Positions 45,084-45,194 of a stretch of 45,194 nt of DNA are shown piece after piece (within the stretch, counting starts at the first letter, position 1; every line of letters starts with the position of its first letter). This stretch comes from an uncultured Succinatimonas sp. Its GTDB lineage: Bacteria; Pseudomonadota; Gammaproteobacteria; Enterobacterales; Succinivibrionaceae. Position numbers and translations under genes: made by a program. The notes under the pieces were generated by a model. It worked only from the letters and a program-made list of their open reading frames with translations, did not search any database and was not told the DNA's origin. The stretch is from assembly GCA_902465145.1 (NCBI GenBank), contig CABQMD010000001.1:1-45194 (forward strand). The letters run 5' to 3'.

Positions 45084-45194
45084 TTCAACCTCAAAACCTT
45101 ATGCATGCCCAAAAGATGGAACGGGGGCTAGCTCCCTTTCCGTACAGATAATTCGAATTTTATCACAAGGATCTTAATAGATACTAAAAGCGTT
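45084..45194 (-). other. Region upstream of hemX at the window edge
   Basis: No promoter or complete gene is convincing here. One minus-strand frame is open from the edge to TAG at 45128-45130 (21 codons) and could be the tail of an upstream gene such as hemD, but I see no recognisable motif. Confidence 0.25.

Noticed and set aside
45120-45145. GC-rich palindrome near GCTAGC upstream of hemX as terminator
   Set aside because: Stem is very short and no T run follows on either strand.

Overview
This 45.2 kb window looks like ordinary chromosome from a gammaproteobacterium of moderate-to-low GC. Pointers are long (class II) IlvC paired with divergent IlvY, HemX/HemY, Rep, TcdA, RsmJ, YciA, an E. 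coli-like AcrR operator and E. coli-type PhoA. My guess is an Aeromonadales relative, possibly Succinivibrionaceae; that placement is inference from protein flavour, not a search result. There are no rRNAs, CRISPR arrays, insertion sequences or prophage blocks.

Layout. (1) 1-6939: the tail of rsmJ meets a minus-strand run lgt-glmU-glmS-(sugar transporter fused to a PTS EIIA domain)-(ModA-like binding protein). glmS is split by a -1 frameshift exactly at a U-UUA-AAA heptamer. (2) 7055-8214: a small membrane protein and a phosphopantetheinyl transferase, end-to-end with dnaE. (3) 8215-16470: dnaE, pgi, and the divergent ilvY/ilvC pair with a visible LysR-type operator. (4) 16585-21351: a tight minus-strand set tcdA - Toprim/zinc-finger primase-like protein - rep helicase. 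(5) 21408-21629: a strong promoter driving tRNA-Arg(CCG) and tRNA-Leu(CAG). (6) 21944-25828: phoA, an NSS sodium symporter with a long structured leader, and flavodoxin. (7) 26077-28322: two adjacent uncharacterised genes. The first begins with a TssA/ImpA_N-like motif. The second contains an internal duplication whose units recall a degenerate kinase N-lobe. (8) 28350-34053: an AcrAB-type efflux pump with divergent acrR and its operator. (9) 34069-37330: yciA, a eukaryote-style squalene synthase homologue, dsbA and a YihG-like acyltransferase. (10) 37581-42463: ilvE, an intrinsic terminator, ilvD, ilvA and a small secreted protein. (11) 42535-45083: hemX-hemY.

How the genes work together: ilvC, ilvE, ilvD and ilvA supply most of isoleucine/valine synthesis (acetolactate synthase is not here). 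glmS and glmU make UDP-GlcNAc. acrAB/acrR is a self-contained efflux module. The places most likely to hide undescribed biology are the 26077-28322 gene pair, the tcdA-primase-rep cluster, the 24964-25230 leader RNA, the transporter-EIIA fusion and the glmS heptamer.
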